Source: Lentisphaerae bacterium RIFOXYC12_FULL_60_16
Lineage (GTDB): Bacteria > Verrucomicrobiota > Kiritimatiellia > UBA8416 > YA12-FULL-60-10
Reading direction: 5' to 3'
Length of the DNA: 45,152 nt
NCBI GenBank assembly: GCA_001803315.1
Contig: MHBQ01000043.1
Location: 1 to 45,152, forward strand
This document shows positions 17,799 through 28,500 of the stretch, in pieces. The notes below the pieces were generated by a model. It was not told the DNA's origin and made no database searches. It was given only the letters and a program-made list of their open reading frames with translations. Position 1 is the stretch's first letter. Every line of letters starts with the position of its first letter. The position numbers and the translations under genes were made by a program.

Positions 17799-19153
17799 TC
17801 GTGCGTGCCGCGGGTTGGCAGAAACCGGTTTCCGATACGATACCCGTCAAGGCGTTGACGGTGACCGAACTCACGCGCCGTATCCGGGCCGCCCTGGAAC
17901 AGGGAATCGGTCCGGTGGTGGTCGAAGGGGAGGTGTCGAATGTCCGTCGTCCGTCGTCCGGACACTGCTATTTCACCTTGAAAGATGAAACCGCGCAGAT
18001 TGCCGCGGTCCTATTCCGGGGAGTGCTGGAAACGCTCCGGATCGTACCGAAGGACGGGTTGCAGGTGCGGGTGCGTGGTGAGTTGACGGTCTACGAGAAA
18101 AACGGCAACTACCAGATCCTGGTGCGGCATCTTGAGGAGACCGGCCGGGGGTCTCTGCAGGCACGATTCGAGCAATTGAAGTCACGCCTCCAGCAGGAAG
18201 GGTTGTTCGATGCAGCCCGCAAGCGGCCCTTGCCGGTTTTACCGCGGCATATCGGTATTGTAACCTCGCCGACCGGAGCCGCCATCCGGGATATTCTCCA
18301 GGTGCTGTCCCGGCGGTTTCCAAACCTGCATGTGCTGGTTGCACCGGTGCGGGTGCAGGGGGATGGAGCCGCTGAAGCCATTGCAGCCGCGATCGACCGG
18401 CTCAACCAGCGCGCCGACCTGGACGTTCTGATTATCGGGCGTGGCGGGGGAAGCCTGGAGGACCTGTGGGCCTTCAACGAGGAAGTGGTGGCGCGTGCCG
18501 TGTTCCGTTCCCGGCTGCCGGTGATTTCGGCTGTGGGGCATGAAATCGATTTCACGATCAGTGATTTTGTCGCCGATGTGCGGGCTCCGACGCCCTCGGC
18601 AGCGGCCGAAATCGTCGTTCGTGCCAAGGCGGACTGGCTGGAGCAGCTGAATACGCTGGCGGGACGCATCCGCCAGCCTCTGGAGTCAGCGCTACGGGAT
18701 GGCAGGGGCCGGTTGAAGGGGATACGCGCGCATTACGTGTTTCGTGAGCCGCACAACCTGGTACAAGCCTACCGTGACCGCCTGGATTCCTTTTTCAAGC
18801 GGTTGATCCGGGGCACCGAGGCGTATGGCCGGGAACGGCACCAGCGGCTGGATGATGCCGGTCTGCGTTTGATCCACGGCATGCGGCTGGCCTGCCAATC
18901 CGCCACCCAGGATATCCGGCGGATCCGGGACAACCTGGCGGCATTGAGTCCACTGGCGGTGCTGGACCGCGGGTATTCGGTTACCCGCGACAGCCGGGGA
19001 CGGATCATCCGCCGGGCGGCGGGCGTTCCGCCGGGCGAGGTGCTGGTAACCACGCTTGCGTCCGGCAGGATCGAGTCGCAGGTGGTCAAGGTGCTGGAGG
19101 GCAGGCAGTCGGATCTAAACGCTTCACAGGAGGCCGTGCATGACAACGGATAA
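17795..19153 (+). CDS. xseA: Exodeoxyribonuclease VII large subunit
   Basis: Catalytic subunit of exonuclease VII, which degrades single-stranded DNA from both ends. It has 452 residues. The N-terminal OB-fold (VVVEGEVSNVRRPSSGHCYF) is followed by the catalytic domain (PLPVLPRHIGIVTSPTGAAI, IGRGGGSLEDLWAFNEE, SAVGHEIDFTISDFVAD), and then the helical region that binds the small subunit. The start overlaps the ymdB stop by 4 nt. The C-terminus overlaps xseB by 14 nt, which fits tight coupling of the two subunits. Confidence 0.96.
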   Translation: MIVRAAGWQKPVSDTIPVKALTVTELTRRIRAALEQGIGPVVVEGEVSNVRRPSSGHCYFTLKDETAQIAAVLFRGVLETLRIVPKDGLQVRVRGELTVYEKNGNYQILVRHLEETGRGSLQARFEQLKSRLQQEGLFDAARKRPLPVLPRHIGIVTSPTGAAIRDILQVLSRRFPNLHVLVAPVRVQGDGAAEAIAAAIDRLNQRADLDVLIIGRGGGSLEDLWAFNEEVVARAVFRSRLPVISAVGHEIDFTISDFVADVRAPTPSAAAEIVVRAKADWLEQLNTLAGRIRQPLESALRDGRGRLKGIRAHYVFREPHNLVQAYRDRLDSFFKRLIRGTEAYGRERHQRLDDAGLRLIHGMRLACQSATQDIRRIRDNLAALSPLAVLDRGYSVTRDSRGRIIRRAAGVPPGEVLVTTLASGRIESQVVKVLEGRQSDLNASQEAVHDNG

Positions 19154-19475
19154 GCAACCGGTTCGCAGCCGGAAAACCGAGCCCCGGGCTTCATTTGAAT
19201 CATCGATGTCCCGGCTTGAAAAGATCGTCGAGGAAATGGAGCAGGGGTCGTTGGGCCTTGATGACCTCATCGTGCGGTTTGAAGAGGGGCAGCGGCTGTT
19301 GCGTACCTGTACCACCCGGTTGAACGAGATTGAAAAGAAGGTCGAGATGCTCGTCAAGCGGGGGAATGACTGGGTGGAAGCGCCGCTGGATGCCGGGGAA
19401 TTGACGGATGATCCGGAAACAACCCCGGGGCCTGAATCCGGGACGGAGCAGCCGTCACGCGGCGAGTTGTTTTGA
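19140..19475 (+). CDS. xseB: Exodeoxyribonuclease VII small subunit
   Basis: A 111-residue partner of XseA. The family core runs from about residue 18 to 80 (FESSMSRLEKIVEEMEQGSL, then LDDLIVRFEEGQRLLRTC). It is longer than the E. coli protein (80 aa) because of an acidic, Pro-rich tail. AGGAGG lies just before the ATG, inside the end of xseA. Its stop faces that of the fkp gene, 15 bp away. Confidence 0.93.
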   Translation: MTTDKQPVRSRKTEPRASFESSMSRLEKIVEEMEQGSLGLDDLIVRFEEGQRLLRTCTTRLNEIEKKVEMLVKRGNDWVEAPLDAGELTDDPETTPGPESGTEQPSRGELF

Positions 19476-19490
19476 GGTATGGCGGCGTCT

Positions 19491-22400
19491 TCAGCTCCGG
19501 CTGACTTCCATGCCGCGCGGAGAAACCTCAAGTTCAACAAAGCGTGCCCGCGGGTTGGGCGGATGGTGCAGCAGTTCGGCACGGATGGCATGACCGGATT
19601 CCGCATCGGGGGCCATGATCAACAGGTAACCGCCCCCCCCGGCGCCCAGCAGTTTGCAGGCCGGATTCCAGTGGTGGATCGTGTCGAGAATGGCCTGTAC
19701 GGCGGGCGGGTTGGTCCCTGAATCGAGACGCTGGTTGAGCACCCAACTCCGGCGGACACCTTCGCGCAAGCCGTCCAGATCGTTGCGCTGGATGGCATCG
19801 GCGGTGAAGCGGGCGTTGTGTCCGATGGCCCGTATGACGGACAGGTGTTCGGCCTGGTTGAGAAACAGTCCGCGCACGATTTCACCGAGGATGCCGTGGG
19901 CAATCCGGGTCAACCCGGTATAATAAAGCTGGATCGAACGATCGGCGCATTGATCCTTGAATCCGGCGTCCGGCAGCCACCGGAGTACCGGTTGCTGGAA
20001 GAGGCCGGGCTGGGTTTCGATCAGCTTGATGCCGCCACTGATTCCGCCGACCTGGTCCTGCCATCCGCCGCCGGATGTGAGCAGTTGCTCCAGGATCATG
20101 GTACGGGCGAAGAGCGTGTCCTGGGACCAGTTCAATCCCAGCATATCGTTGAGGGTGCCGAGCAGGGTGGCCGCCAGGATGCTGCTGGTGCCCAGACCGG
20201 ATCCCTTGGGAATGGCGCATACCATGCTCAGCTCGATACCTCCGCCCAGTTCCTGTTCGAGTTGATGGCGCAGCGAGTCGAAGGGGCGTCCCCCGTGGAA
20301 GCGGGGTTCAAGCCCGGCCAGCGCCAGGGCTGCCTTGGCGATTCCGAATCCGTCGCCCAGGGTGGCGTATTGAAGCAGTTCGTCACGGGTGGTGATTCGC
20401 AGATCGATGCCCAGATCGATACTGCGGATGACGATTTCCGGGGTCTTGGTAAAACGCCCGAAGACCTGGATGGGGGGCTGACCGTTCATGTTGACGGCAA
20501 CATTGGTGACCTGTCCGCCATACTCGATGCAATAGGGCGGGGTGTCGGTCCATCCGCCCGCAAGATCCAGCCGTATGGGCGCCCGCCCCCAGACGATCTG
20601 GTCGTCCAGCACGTTGCGGTGCGGTTGTACGGGGATTTGCTCCATGCGACTCACGAGAATGTCACGCAGGCTGGAAAAAGCCTTCCGGGCATGGCGTTCG
20701 GGATCGTCCTGTTTCTGAAGCTGAGCAAGCTGAAAATAAAACATGTCGGCATGCACGGACCGGAGACTGGTTTCGGATGGTGCCTGACCCGGAGGTTCGG
20801 GCAGCGGCCAGTGTTCCCGGACGACCATCCGGGCGGTTGCGGAAAGGTCCAGGTGATTCATCTGGTTGGACCAGTGTTCGAAATTCATGCCTGCGATCGA
20901 CTTGCCGATGATGGTCCGTCGTTGGGCAGCCAGGGTTGCCACATCGGCTTGAACCAGAAGGTCGCGTGCGCTGAGCCGGGTGGCCTTCAGCCATCCTGAC
21001 GGGGACTGGGGGGACGGGTGGGGTGCCAGCATCCATTCGATCATGGCGTGGGCATCCGCCACGGCGGTTACGGAGGGGAACAGGGGAATATCAAAACAAT
21101 CCGACTGCATGGTGAAGCCGGAGGCCATCGGATCAATTCCGTGGTTGACGAACCATTCCATCAACGGCTTCCCCATCCAGCGGGTGGAAGGATTGTCGGC
21201 GCGACCGCGAAAGGCGTCGTCGAACCCATACGGGCGAAGGCAGCAGGAGCCGCCGGCCAGCGGGATGACATCGAGGCAGGTGCCGGTGGGAAGATTCAGC
21301 GTCCAGCCATTGGGTGGAATACCGGTCAGGATATGGCGGCCATGCAGATGCCAGTTCCGGGTCAGGCAGCTGTTTTCGATCCAGGTATCGTAAACGCCAT
21401 GCAACATTTCCGGAGGCACCTCCGCGTGCAGTACGACGGGACTTGAGCGGGTGGTCGGAGCCGTATCGGTCATGCCGGGAATCGGGCGGTCGGTTTCCGG
21501 CCGGAGGAGGCGGTTGACGGACTGTATCATGGCCTGGTTGGCACCGAAATGGAGGAATCGTGCGTTTTCCAGCGGGAGGACGGCGGTGCTCAATGAACTG
21601 ACGGCGGGATCCGGTTGAAGGGGAGCGTGACCGAGTGCCGGGCCGAACTGGCTGTACAGATCGTAGGGGGTGATGGTGTTGAGCGTGTTGGTGCCTACGG
21701 TGCCGCTGATGCCGCAACGTTCCATCAGCACCTTCAGGGCACGTGCGGACAGGAACCAGATACCGGTGTCCAGGAAGAACCGGTGTGATTCCGAAAGCTT
21801 CTGGAGGATTTCGACCGGTGGTTTCTGGAGAAATTGTCCGAGTTCTCCGGGGTTGCTGACCGGGCAAATCATGACCCCGTGGTGGGAGGCTTCTTCCGCG
21901 GAGGACTGGATGCCGGCAATGAGGATGTCCACGCGGGGAAAGGTCGGAGGCGCCTGTTGGGGGAGAATGAGTACATCGCCACAGGCGATCAGGGTGCGGT
22001 AGGTGTTCGGGGCATGCCAGAAAAGGTGTTCGTAGTTACGGAGCTGGATATCCAGCAGGACGCTGTCGGGGCGCTGGCCCGGGAAATCCGGCAGGAGGGG
22101 AAGGGGGGTCATGGGTTTACCGGCGGCGGCATAGCCGGGGAGCCGGCGGCTTTCGCCGGAACCGTGAACCAGCAACAGGCGGTTTTTATTCATCCATTCG
22201 TCGAACGGGAGGTTTCCTCCGGTCCGGTGTTTCCATGCGGCCAGGATGAGGTGTATGGATCCGCCGCCGGAACCGATTTGCCGGCCCGGTGGATCGGATG
22301 CGACAAAGCGTTCCTCCGAACGATCGGGGTCGACCGCCTTGAAACAGGAAACCGCCGCCGGTGGGAGTGAGACCAGAACCTGTATGGGATCCGTTGCCAT
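19491..22400 (-). CDS. fkp: Bifunctional fucokinase / fucose-1-phosphate guanylyltransferase
   Basis: Makes GDP-L-fucose from free L-fucose in two steps (kinase, then pyrophosphorylase), as Bacteroides Fkp does. The N-terminal half resembles Fkp: VLVSLPPAAV, SDPPGRQIGSGGGS, and the nucleotidyl-transfer loop LLLVHGSGESRRLPGYAAAG. The C-terminal half is a GHMP kinase with GRAPIRLDLAGGWTDTPPYC and the phosphate loop PKGSGLGTSSILAATL. From the ATG at 22400 it has 969 residues, close to Fkp. No clear ribosome site marks the start, and ATG 22412 is an alternative. The product would supply fucose for surface glycans. It is divergent from the DUF1015 gene. Confidence 0.88.
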   Translation of the reverse strand: MATDPIQVLVSLPPAAVSCFKAVDPDRSEERFVASDPPGRQIGSGGGSIHLILAAWKHRTGGNLPFDEWMNKNRLLLVHGSGESRRLPGYAAAGKPMTPLPLLPDFPGQRPDSVLLDIQLRNYEHLFWHAPNTYRTLIACGDVLILPQQAPPTFPRVDILIAGIQSSAEEASHHGVMICPVSNPGELGQFLQKPPVEILQKLSESHRFFLDTGIWFLSARALKVLMERCGISGTVGTNTLNTITPYDLYSQFGPALGHAPLQPDPAVSSLSTAVLPLENARFLHFGANQAMIQSVNRLLRPETDRPIPGMTDTAPTTRSSPVVLHAEVPPEMLHGVYDTWIENSCLTRNWHLHGRHILTGIPPNGWTLNLPTGTCLDVIPLAGGSCCLRPYGFDDAFRGRADNPSTRWMGKPLMEWFVNHGIDPMASGFTMQSDCFDIPLFPSVTAVADAHAMIEWMLAPHPSPQSPSGWLKATRLSARDLLVQADVATLAAQRRTIIGKSIAGMNFEHWSNQMNHLDLSATARMVVREHWPLPEPPGQAPSETSLRSVHADMFYFQLAQLQKQDDPERHARKAFSSLRDILVSRMEQIPVQPHRNVLDDQIVWGRAPIRLDLAGGWTDTPPYCIEYGGQVTNVAVNMNGQPPIQVFGRFTKTPEIVIRSIDLGIDLRITTRDELLQYATLGDGFGIAKAALALAGLEPRFHGGRPFDSLRHQLEQELGGGIELSMVCAIPKGSGLGTSSILAATLLGTLNDMLGLNWSQDTLFARTMILEQLLTSGGGWQDQVGGISGGIKLIETQPGLFQQPVLRWLPDAGFKDQCADRSIQLYYTGLTRIAHGILGEIVRGLFLNQAEHLSVIRAIGHNARFTADAIQRNDLDGLREGVRRSWVLNQRLDSGTNPPAVQAILDTIHHWNPACKLLGAGGGGYLLIMAPDAESGHAIRAELLHHPPNPRARFVELEVSPRGMEVSRS

Positions 22401-22465
22401 GGGACGTGGCATACCATTGATTGGCCTGCCGGGCAACGCTAAATGAATGGGATTCCAACGTCATG

Positions 22466-22494
22466 TTGACAGGTTCCGTCCAGTCGGTTTAGAT
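22466..22494 (+). promoter_or_regulatory. Candidate promoter of the DUF1015-vWA pair
   Basis: TTGACA, a 17 bp spacer and TTAGAT. The -35 is perfect and the -10 only fair. It lies in the gap between the divergent fkp and DUF1015 genes, about 40 bp before the latter. Confidence 0.45.
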
Positions 22495-22536
22495 GAACCG
22501 GTTCGGGGCGTTTTCGCCTGCATGACGAGGAGTGAT

Positions 22537-23781
22537 ATGCGGATCAAACCATTTGATGCCTTACGACCGGATGCGGCCCTGGTGGACCGGGTGGCGGCGG
22601 TTCCCTATGATACGGTCAATACCGAGGAGGCCCGGGAGCTGGCGCGGGGTAATCCCCGGAGTCTCCTGCATGTAACGCGCCCTGAAATCAATTGTCCGGA
22701 CGGAACGGATCCGCATGCCGACGCACTGTATCGTCAGGCGGCTCAGCGCTTCCGGGGCATGGTGCAGGACCGGACCCTGGTCCATGAAGGGCGCCCCTGC
22801 CTTTATGTTTACCGCCAGATCATGGGGTCGCATGTCCAGCGGGGACTGGTGGGGTGTTGTCATATCGATGATTATGTGCAGAACCGCATTGTGCGGCACG
22901 AGAAGACCCGCCAGGACAAGGAGGATGATCGTACCCGGCATCTGCAGGCCCTGGGCGCCCAGGTGGGTCCGGTGTTCCTGATGTACCGTGATGTGCCGGC
23001 GGTTGATCGTCTGGTGACGCGCATTGAAGCCGGTACTCCCTTGTATGATTTCAAGGCACCGGATGAGATCCGACATACGGTGTGGAGGGCGCCGGTTGTA
23101 CCGGAACTGCTTGCAGCCATGGCGCCCGTTCCGGCCTTTTACATCGCTGACGGCCATCACCGTGCGGCGGCCGCCGTGCGTGCCGGATTGGAATGGCGAC
23201 GCACGAACCCCGCCCATACCGGTGATGAGCCCTATAACTGGATGTTGGCGGTCATGTTCCCCGCATCCCAGCTTCAGATTTTACCTTATCATCGGGTGGT
23301 ACGGGATTTGAACGGGTTGTCCGTCCACGAGTTCCTGGATAAAGTTCGCAGCCGGATGCGGGTGGCCGCCGGTGGCGCGCCGGTTCCGTCCGGCCCGGGG
23401 CGGGCGTCCCTGTTTGTCGGCGGTGCGTGGTATGCGCTTGAATGGGACCGGCCGGACGTCTCGAATCCGCAGGATGCCCTGGATGTGTCGGTGTTGAGCC
23501 GTGAAATACTGGATCCGATCCTTGGAATCCGTGATATCCGGAATGATGTCCGGATCGATTTTATCGGGGGTATCCGCGGAACGCCTGCCCTCGAGGAACG
23601 GGTGTGTTCCGGTCGTGCGGCGGTGGCATTCAGCCTTTATCCGGTTACGGTTGATTCGGTCATGGCGGTGGCGGATGCCGGCCAGATCATGCCGCCCAAG
23701 AGCACCTGGTTTGAACCCAAGTTGCGTTCCGGCCTGTTGATTCATCCGGTGACGGAGCAGGGAGCTATGCCAACCACATGA
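22537..23781 (+). CDS. DUF1015 family protein
   Basis: A 414-residue protein of the DUF1015 family, which has no settled role in bacteria. It starts MRIKPFDALRPDAALVDRVA at the ATG with GAGGAG four bases upstream (22537). Family features seen are VPYDTVN, the HIDDYVQNRIVRHEKTR-type segment (about residue 110-130), and FYIADGHHRAAAA (about 205). It lies in a pair with the next gene, whose start overlaps its stop (ATGA), so the two proteins may be made in equal amounts and work together. It is divergent from fkp. I cannot assign a reaction. Confidence 0.85.
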   Translation: MRIKPFDALRPDAALVDRVAAVPYDTVNTEEARELARGNPRSLLHVTRPEINCPDGTDPHADALYRQAAQRFRGMVQDRTLVHEGRPCLYVYRQIMGSHVQRGLVGCCHIDDYVQNRIVRHEKTRQDKEDDRTRHLQALGAQVGPVFLMYRDVPAVDRLVTRIEAGTPLYDFKAPDEIRHTVWRAPVVPELLAAMAPVPAFYIADGHHRAAAAVRAGLEWRRTNPAHTGDEPYNWMLAVMFPASQLQILPYHRVVRDLNGLSVHEFLDKVRSRMRVAAGGAPVPSGPGRASLFVGGAWYALEWDRPDVSNPQDALDVSVLSREILDPILGIRDIRNDVRIDFIGGIRGTPALEERVCSGRAAVAFSLYPVTVDSVMAVADAGQIMPPKSTWFEPKLRSGLLIHPVTEQGAMPTT

Positions 23782-25514
23782 AGACCAGGTCCCGGATCAT
23801 TCGACTGCCGGTGCATCGAGCGGCTTTCATTGCCGGCTTGCTGTCCTGTCTGGTCCATGTTTCCGGTTTCTACTGGTTTGGCCGGATGCCGCTCTCCTGG
23901 GCACAGGTGGCGGTGGTGGAACCTGATGTGCGATGGCGGATCCCGATCGCCATGGAACGGGTTTCACGTCTGGACCCGACGGCATCGGATGTGGTTGGAT
24001 CGCTGGTGTCGTTGACGGACGCTTCGGGGCCCACCCGACCGGACGTGTCGGATTCGCGTGTGCTTCCGGTGCCACCCGCCCGGTTGATGCCGCCCACTCC
24101 CGCCGGCACGATCCTCGAGTCACTGACCACCGTTGCCGTGAAGCCGGAGGAATGGGTGCCTTTTCAGGACGCCCTTGAGCCGCGGCAGGAGATTCTCGCG
24201 GTGGACCAGGCCATGGTGCGGGAAGAACTGGCCGGCCTGGAACGTCGCCGCATTCCCCGGGTTGAGCGGGTGGATCAAGCCCCGGATGTAACGGTTCCCG
24301 TGGATCGTGCACGGCTGGTCCTGCCCGAACCGCACCTGGCATCCGAGAGCCTCGATCAGTTGCCGCTCAGCCGGGACCCGGTGACGGCCGATCCGTTACC
24401 GGTTCCGGATGCAGCCGTGGAGCCGTCGGTTCAGCCGGGGAGCGGGCGCTTACTGGATCCCTTGCCGGGTCGTTCCTCGGTCAAGGCGCTTGAAGGTTTC
24501 CTGACAGCGGATCTGGCAACCTATTCATCCTGGACCGAGCGAAAGTATGGTTATTTCCGGCTGACCCTGCGTCGTGCAGGCGAGACCATACTTCCGGTCC
24601 TGCCCAAGGATGTGGTGTTGATCCAGGATGCTTCGGCCAGCATGGCCGAGGAACGGCTCCATTTCTGCCGTGAAGGACTCAAGCAGGCGCTTGCCCACCT
24701 GGGGGCTCAGGATCGGTTTACGGTGGCAAATTTCAAGGACCAGGCTGAATTTTGTTTTCCGACGTGGGTGCCGGCCAATGCGGAGAATCGTGCCCGGGCG
24801 GTAACTTATATTGATGCCCTGCGATCCGGTGGGAATACGGACCTGTATGCCTCCATACGCGCGCTTTTTCAACTGGAACGTCGGGCCGGACGGCCGGTCG
24901 TGGTGTTGCTGGCGACGGACGGTCGTCCGACGACCGGCATGGTCCGTAGTGCCGACATCATTGCCGAGTTCAGCAAGCAGAATGCCGGCCAGATGGCCGT
25001 TTTCACGATGGGGACCATCCAGACGGCGAATGCCTATCTGCTGGACCTCCTGGCCTATTGCAACCGGGGTGAATCCCGGATCGTGCGCAGTGGCCGCTGG
25101 GGGATTCCCGGTGAAATGGAACAGATAGTCAAGGAAACCAGCCGGCCGGTACTGACGGATATCCGTTTCCAATTTGCCGGGGTATTGCGCGAGGCGGTCT
25201 TTCCCGAGTTGACCACCCACCTGTACCTGGACCGTGACCTGGTCTTGTACGGGCGGTACCCGCGTGGCACGGACCGGGTGGTTTTCCGGGCGGTCGGGCG
25301 TTCCGGCGATACACCGTGTGACATGGTGTTTGACCTCAACCTATCCGAGGGCGAAACATCCCGTGATGGGGGGATCCGTACGCGCTGGGCCGAGCAATGC
25401 CTGAACGATCTGATTGCCCGTTACACGCGGGGTGGCAGCCCGGCGGTACTCGAGTCCATTCGCGACGTGTCCGGGGAATACAAGATCAAGGTGCCGTACG
25501 GCAACCAGTTCTAA
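23778..25514 (+). CDS. Membrane-anchored von Willebrand factor A domain protein
   Basis: A 578-residue protein of unknown role. Residues about 13-38 form a hydrophobic anchor (AAFIAGLLSCLVHVSGFYWF). Residues 40-240 are Pro/Val/Asp-rich and probably an extended periplasmic stalk. The vWA domain follows at about 270-430 with a complete MIDAS metal site: DASAS, the Thr in GGNTD, and the Asp in ATDGRPT. The C-terminal 140 residues are beta-rich by eye and unassigned. The TonB-like layout (anchor, proline-rich stalk, binding domain) suggests it reaches into the periplasm, which is inference. Translation is coupled to the DUF1015 gene. Its stop overlaps that of mfd by 4 nt. Confidence 0.82.
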   Translation: MKTRSRIIRLPVHRAAFIAGLLSCLVHVSGFYWFGRMPLSWAQVAVVEPDVRWRIPIAMERVSRLDPTASDVVGSLVSLTDASGPTRPDVSDSRVLPVPPARLMPPTPAGTILESLTTVAVKPEEWVPFQDALEPRQEILAVDQAMVREELAGLERRRIPRVERVDQAPDVTVPVDRARLVLPEPHLASESLDQLPLSRDPVTADPLPVPDAAVEPSVQPGSGRLLDPLPGRSSVKALEGFLTADLATYSSWTERKYGYFRLTLRRAGETILPVLPKDVVLIQDASASMAEERLHFCREGLKQALAHLGAQDRFTVANFKDQAEFCFPTWVPANAENRARAVTYIDALRSGGNTDLYASIRALFQLERRAGRPVVVLLATDGRPTTGMVRSADIIAEFSKQNAGQMAVFTMGTIQTANAYLLDLLAYCNRGESRIVRSGRWGIPGEMEQIVKETSRPVLTDIRFQFAGVLREAVFPELTTHLYLDRDLVLYGRYPRGTDRVVFRAVGRSGDTPCDMVFDLNLSEGETSRDGGIRTRWAEQCLNDLIARYTRGGSPAVLESIRDVSGEYKIKVPYGNQF

Positions 25515-28500
25515 TCGTCCGGCAGACGCCGGATGAACGCCGTGATTTCACGCAGTTGACCATCCGGATCTTCGTTCCGAAGCCGGGGAAATCGGTTGTT
25601 TTCCTGGAAGAGTTCGTGTTTGCGGGTGATTTGAAGGCGGGTGTTACGGACCTCGATCCGCTGGATCTTGCGCGATGTGGCCAGTATGCGCAGGGCCGCG
25701 ATCCGTAGCAGACGCTTGAGCGGGGGAGGAATGGGCCCGAAGCGGTCCTGGAGCGATCGTGTGATGGTCCGGATATCCGATGGGGAGGCTGCCTCGGCGA
25801 GTTTCCGGTAGATCCGTACCCGGTGCTGCTCATTGTCGATGTAGGCAATGGGAATGACGGCGCCATGTGCGGGGTCGGCGCCGGTGGAAAGATCCATGCC
25901 GTCCAGGCGAATTTCCGTATCCACGATCGGCGGGGCCGGTTCATGGCGAAGCAGGGCGATGGAGCGGCGGAGCAGCTGGCAATAGAGGCTGAAGCCGATG
26001 GCGGCGATGTGGCCGCTTTGTTCGGCGCCGAGCAGATTGCCGGCGCCCCGGATCTCCAGGTCGCGGAGGGCAAGATTGAATCCCATGCCCAGATCCCCGT
26101 AGCGGCGCAGGGCTGCCAGACGTTCCTCGGCGATCGCCTCGATATGGCCGTGCGTCGGCAGGAGCAGGTAGGCATAGGCCTGGTGGCGCGATCGACCCAC
26201 CCGTCCCCGGAGCTGGTAGAGATCGGCGATGCCGAACCGGTCGGCACGGTCCACGAGGATGGTGTTGACGCGGGGGATATCCATGCCGCTTTCAATGATC
26301 GTGGTGCTCAGGAGGATATCGAACTCCCCGTTGACGAAGCGATGCATGATGTCCGCCAGTGCGCCGGCCGCCATCTGGCCGTGGGCAACCGCGATGCGGG
26401 CTTCCGGAACCAGGGTGGCCAGACGCCGGTGGGTCCAGTCAATGGTGCGGACCCGGTTATGGAGATAGAAGATTTGTCCATCGCGGTTGCGTTCGCGCAG
26501 AATGGCTTCCCGGATGATCTTGTCCGTATCCCTTGTGACCACGGTTTCAATGGCAAGACGGTCACGCGGGGGGGTCTGGAGAAGGCTGATATCGCGGGTG
26601 CCGGTCATGCTGAGGTAGAGGGTTCGCGGGATGGGGGTGGCGGTCAAGGTGAGGATGTCCACGCGGTAACGCAGTTGTTTCAACCGTTCCTTGTGGGCTA
26701 CGCCGAAGCGTTGTTCCTCGTCGATGATGGCCAGGCCGAGGTCATGGAAATGGATGTCCGGCTGGAGCAGGGCGTGGGTTCCGATCAGGATGTCCACCCG
26801 GCCGGATTTGACATCCTGCAATACCGCCGGTCGGGCGGAGCGGCTGCTGAAACGGCTGAGCATCTCGATGCGGATGGGGTAGGCGGCCATGCGTTCCCGG
26901 AATGTGTCCAGATGTTGTTGGGCCAGGACGGTGGTTGGCACCAGGACCGCAACCTGTTTGCCGCCGGAAACCGCCTTGAAGGCCGCCCGCATGGCCACCT
27001 CGGTTTTACCGTAGCCGGCATCCCCGCATAACAGGCGATCCATGGGACGATGGGATTCCATGTCGGCTTTTACGGCGGCGATGGCGTTGGTCTGGTCGGG
27101 TGTCTCGACGAAGGGGAAGGCGGATTCAAACTCGTGTTGCCAGGGGGTGTCGGGTTGAAAGGCGAAACCGTCCAGCGATTCCCGTTTAGCCTGCGTTTCC
27201 AGCAGGGATCCGGCCATGTCCATGATGGCGCGTTCAGCATCCTGTTTCTCAACCTTCCAGCGGCGCCCCCCGATACGGTGTGGTGTGACGGAGGCTTTTC
27301 CGACTCCCAGGTAACGGCTCAGGAGATGGGCGTGGGATACCGGGACATGGAGGAGGGCATGTTCGGCGTATTCCACGGTGATGACTTCCTGCCGGCACCC
27401 GTCGAAGACAATTTCCGAGAGCCCCTTGTATTGACCGACGCCGTGATGGACATGGACCACCCAGTCGCCGGGTTTCAGGTCGTCCACATTGTCGAATCGA
27501 ACCGTGGTGGGAGCGGTCGGGCGGCTTGAGGATCGGACCGGATCATAGCGGTTATCGAGTGAGCGGCGGCGTCCATAGATGTCCGATTCCGTTATCAGGA
27601 GATATTGAAGTGCGGTGCATTCGAACCCTTCCGACAACGTTGCGGTATGGATGGGGATCGAATCCGAACCCGCAGCCTGGTAGGGGATCATGGTTTCCCA
27701 TGCCGTCCGGGAGGGGAGGCAGGCCAGGATGTGGTAACCGGTGGACCGGCGCTCATCAAGGTGCCGGGCCAGGCGTTGACGGGCCTGGTCCATGACCACC
27801 GGCGGCAGGTCGCTGCGATTCACCTCGGACAGGCCGGGTAAAAGCCGGAATCCCCAGTCACAGGTCACGGCCATGTCCGGGCAGCCGGTACTCCATGTTT
27901 GGAGGTCCGGAAGGCGCGCGATCCGGCTGTCCAGATCGTCCGGTGTGAAGAGGGATATGGCCGGATTGGTTTCATGCATGGAGGAACGGAAATTCATGGC
28001 GTGTTCGATGCCGGAGTCCCGATCATGCCAGGCCACGGTCAAGGCGGGTTGAATATAATCCAGCAGGCAGACCGTATCCGGCATGTCCGGGAGTCCGGGG
28101 GTTCCTGCCGTTGCGGGCGGTATGACGGCGGAGGTTTCACGTGCGGTTGTCATCTGGGTTTCAGGGGCGAAACGGCGCAGGGAGGCGATCCGATCGCCGT
28201 CAAACTCGATGCGAAGCGGTTGTAAATCCGGGAGTGGCCAGAGGTCGACTACCCCTCCACGGTGGCAGGCCTGGCCGGGCAATATGACGTCCGGTTGAAA
28301 ATCATATCCAAGCTGGAGGATTTCATCCAACCATCCGGACAATGCGAGTATCTGTTCGAGCTGGAGGGTGCGGATGCCGGATGTGAGCGTTTCCGGGCGG
28401 GGAACCGGTTGAATCATGGCCTGGATGGAGGTCACGATCAGGTGTTGTGCCGTGGGTTCCATGAGCAAGGTCAGGAGGGTTTGCAGCCGGGGCCCGGCGA

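Noticed and set aside
19818-20999. 393-codon plus-strand frame opposite fkp
   Set aside because: Antisense shadow of the fucokinase gene, which has full motifs on the other strand.
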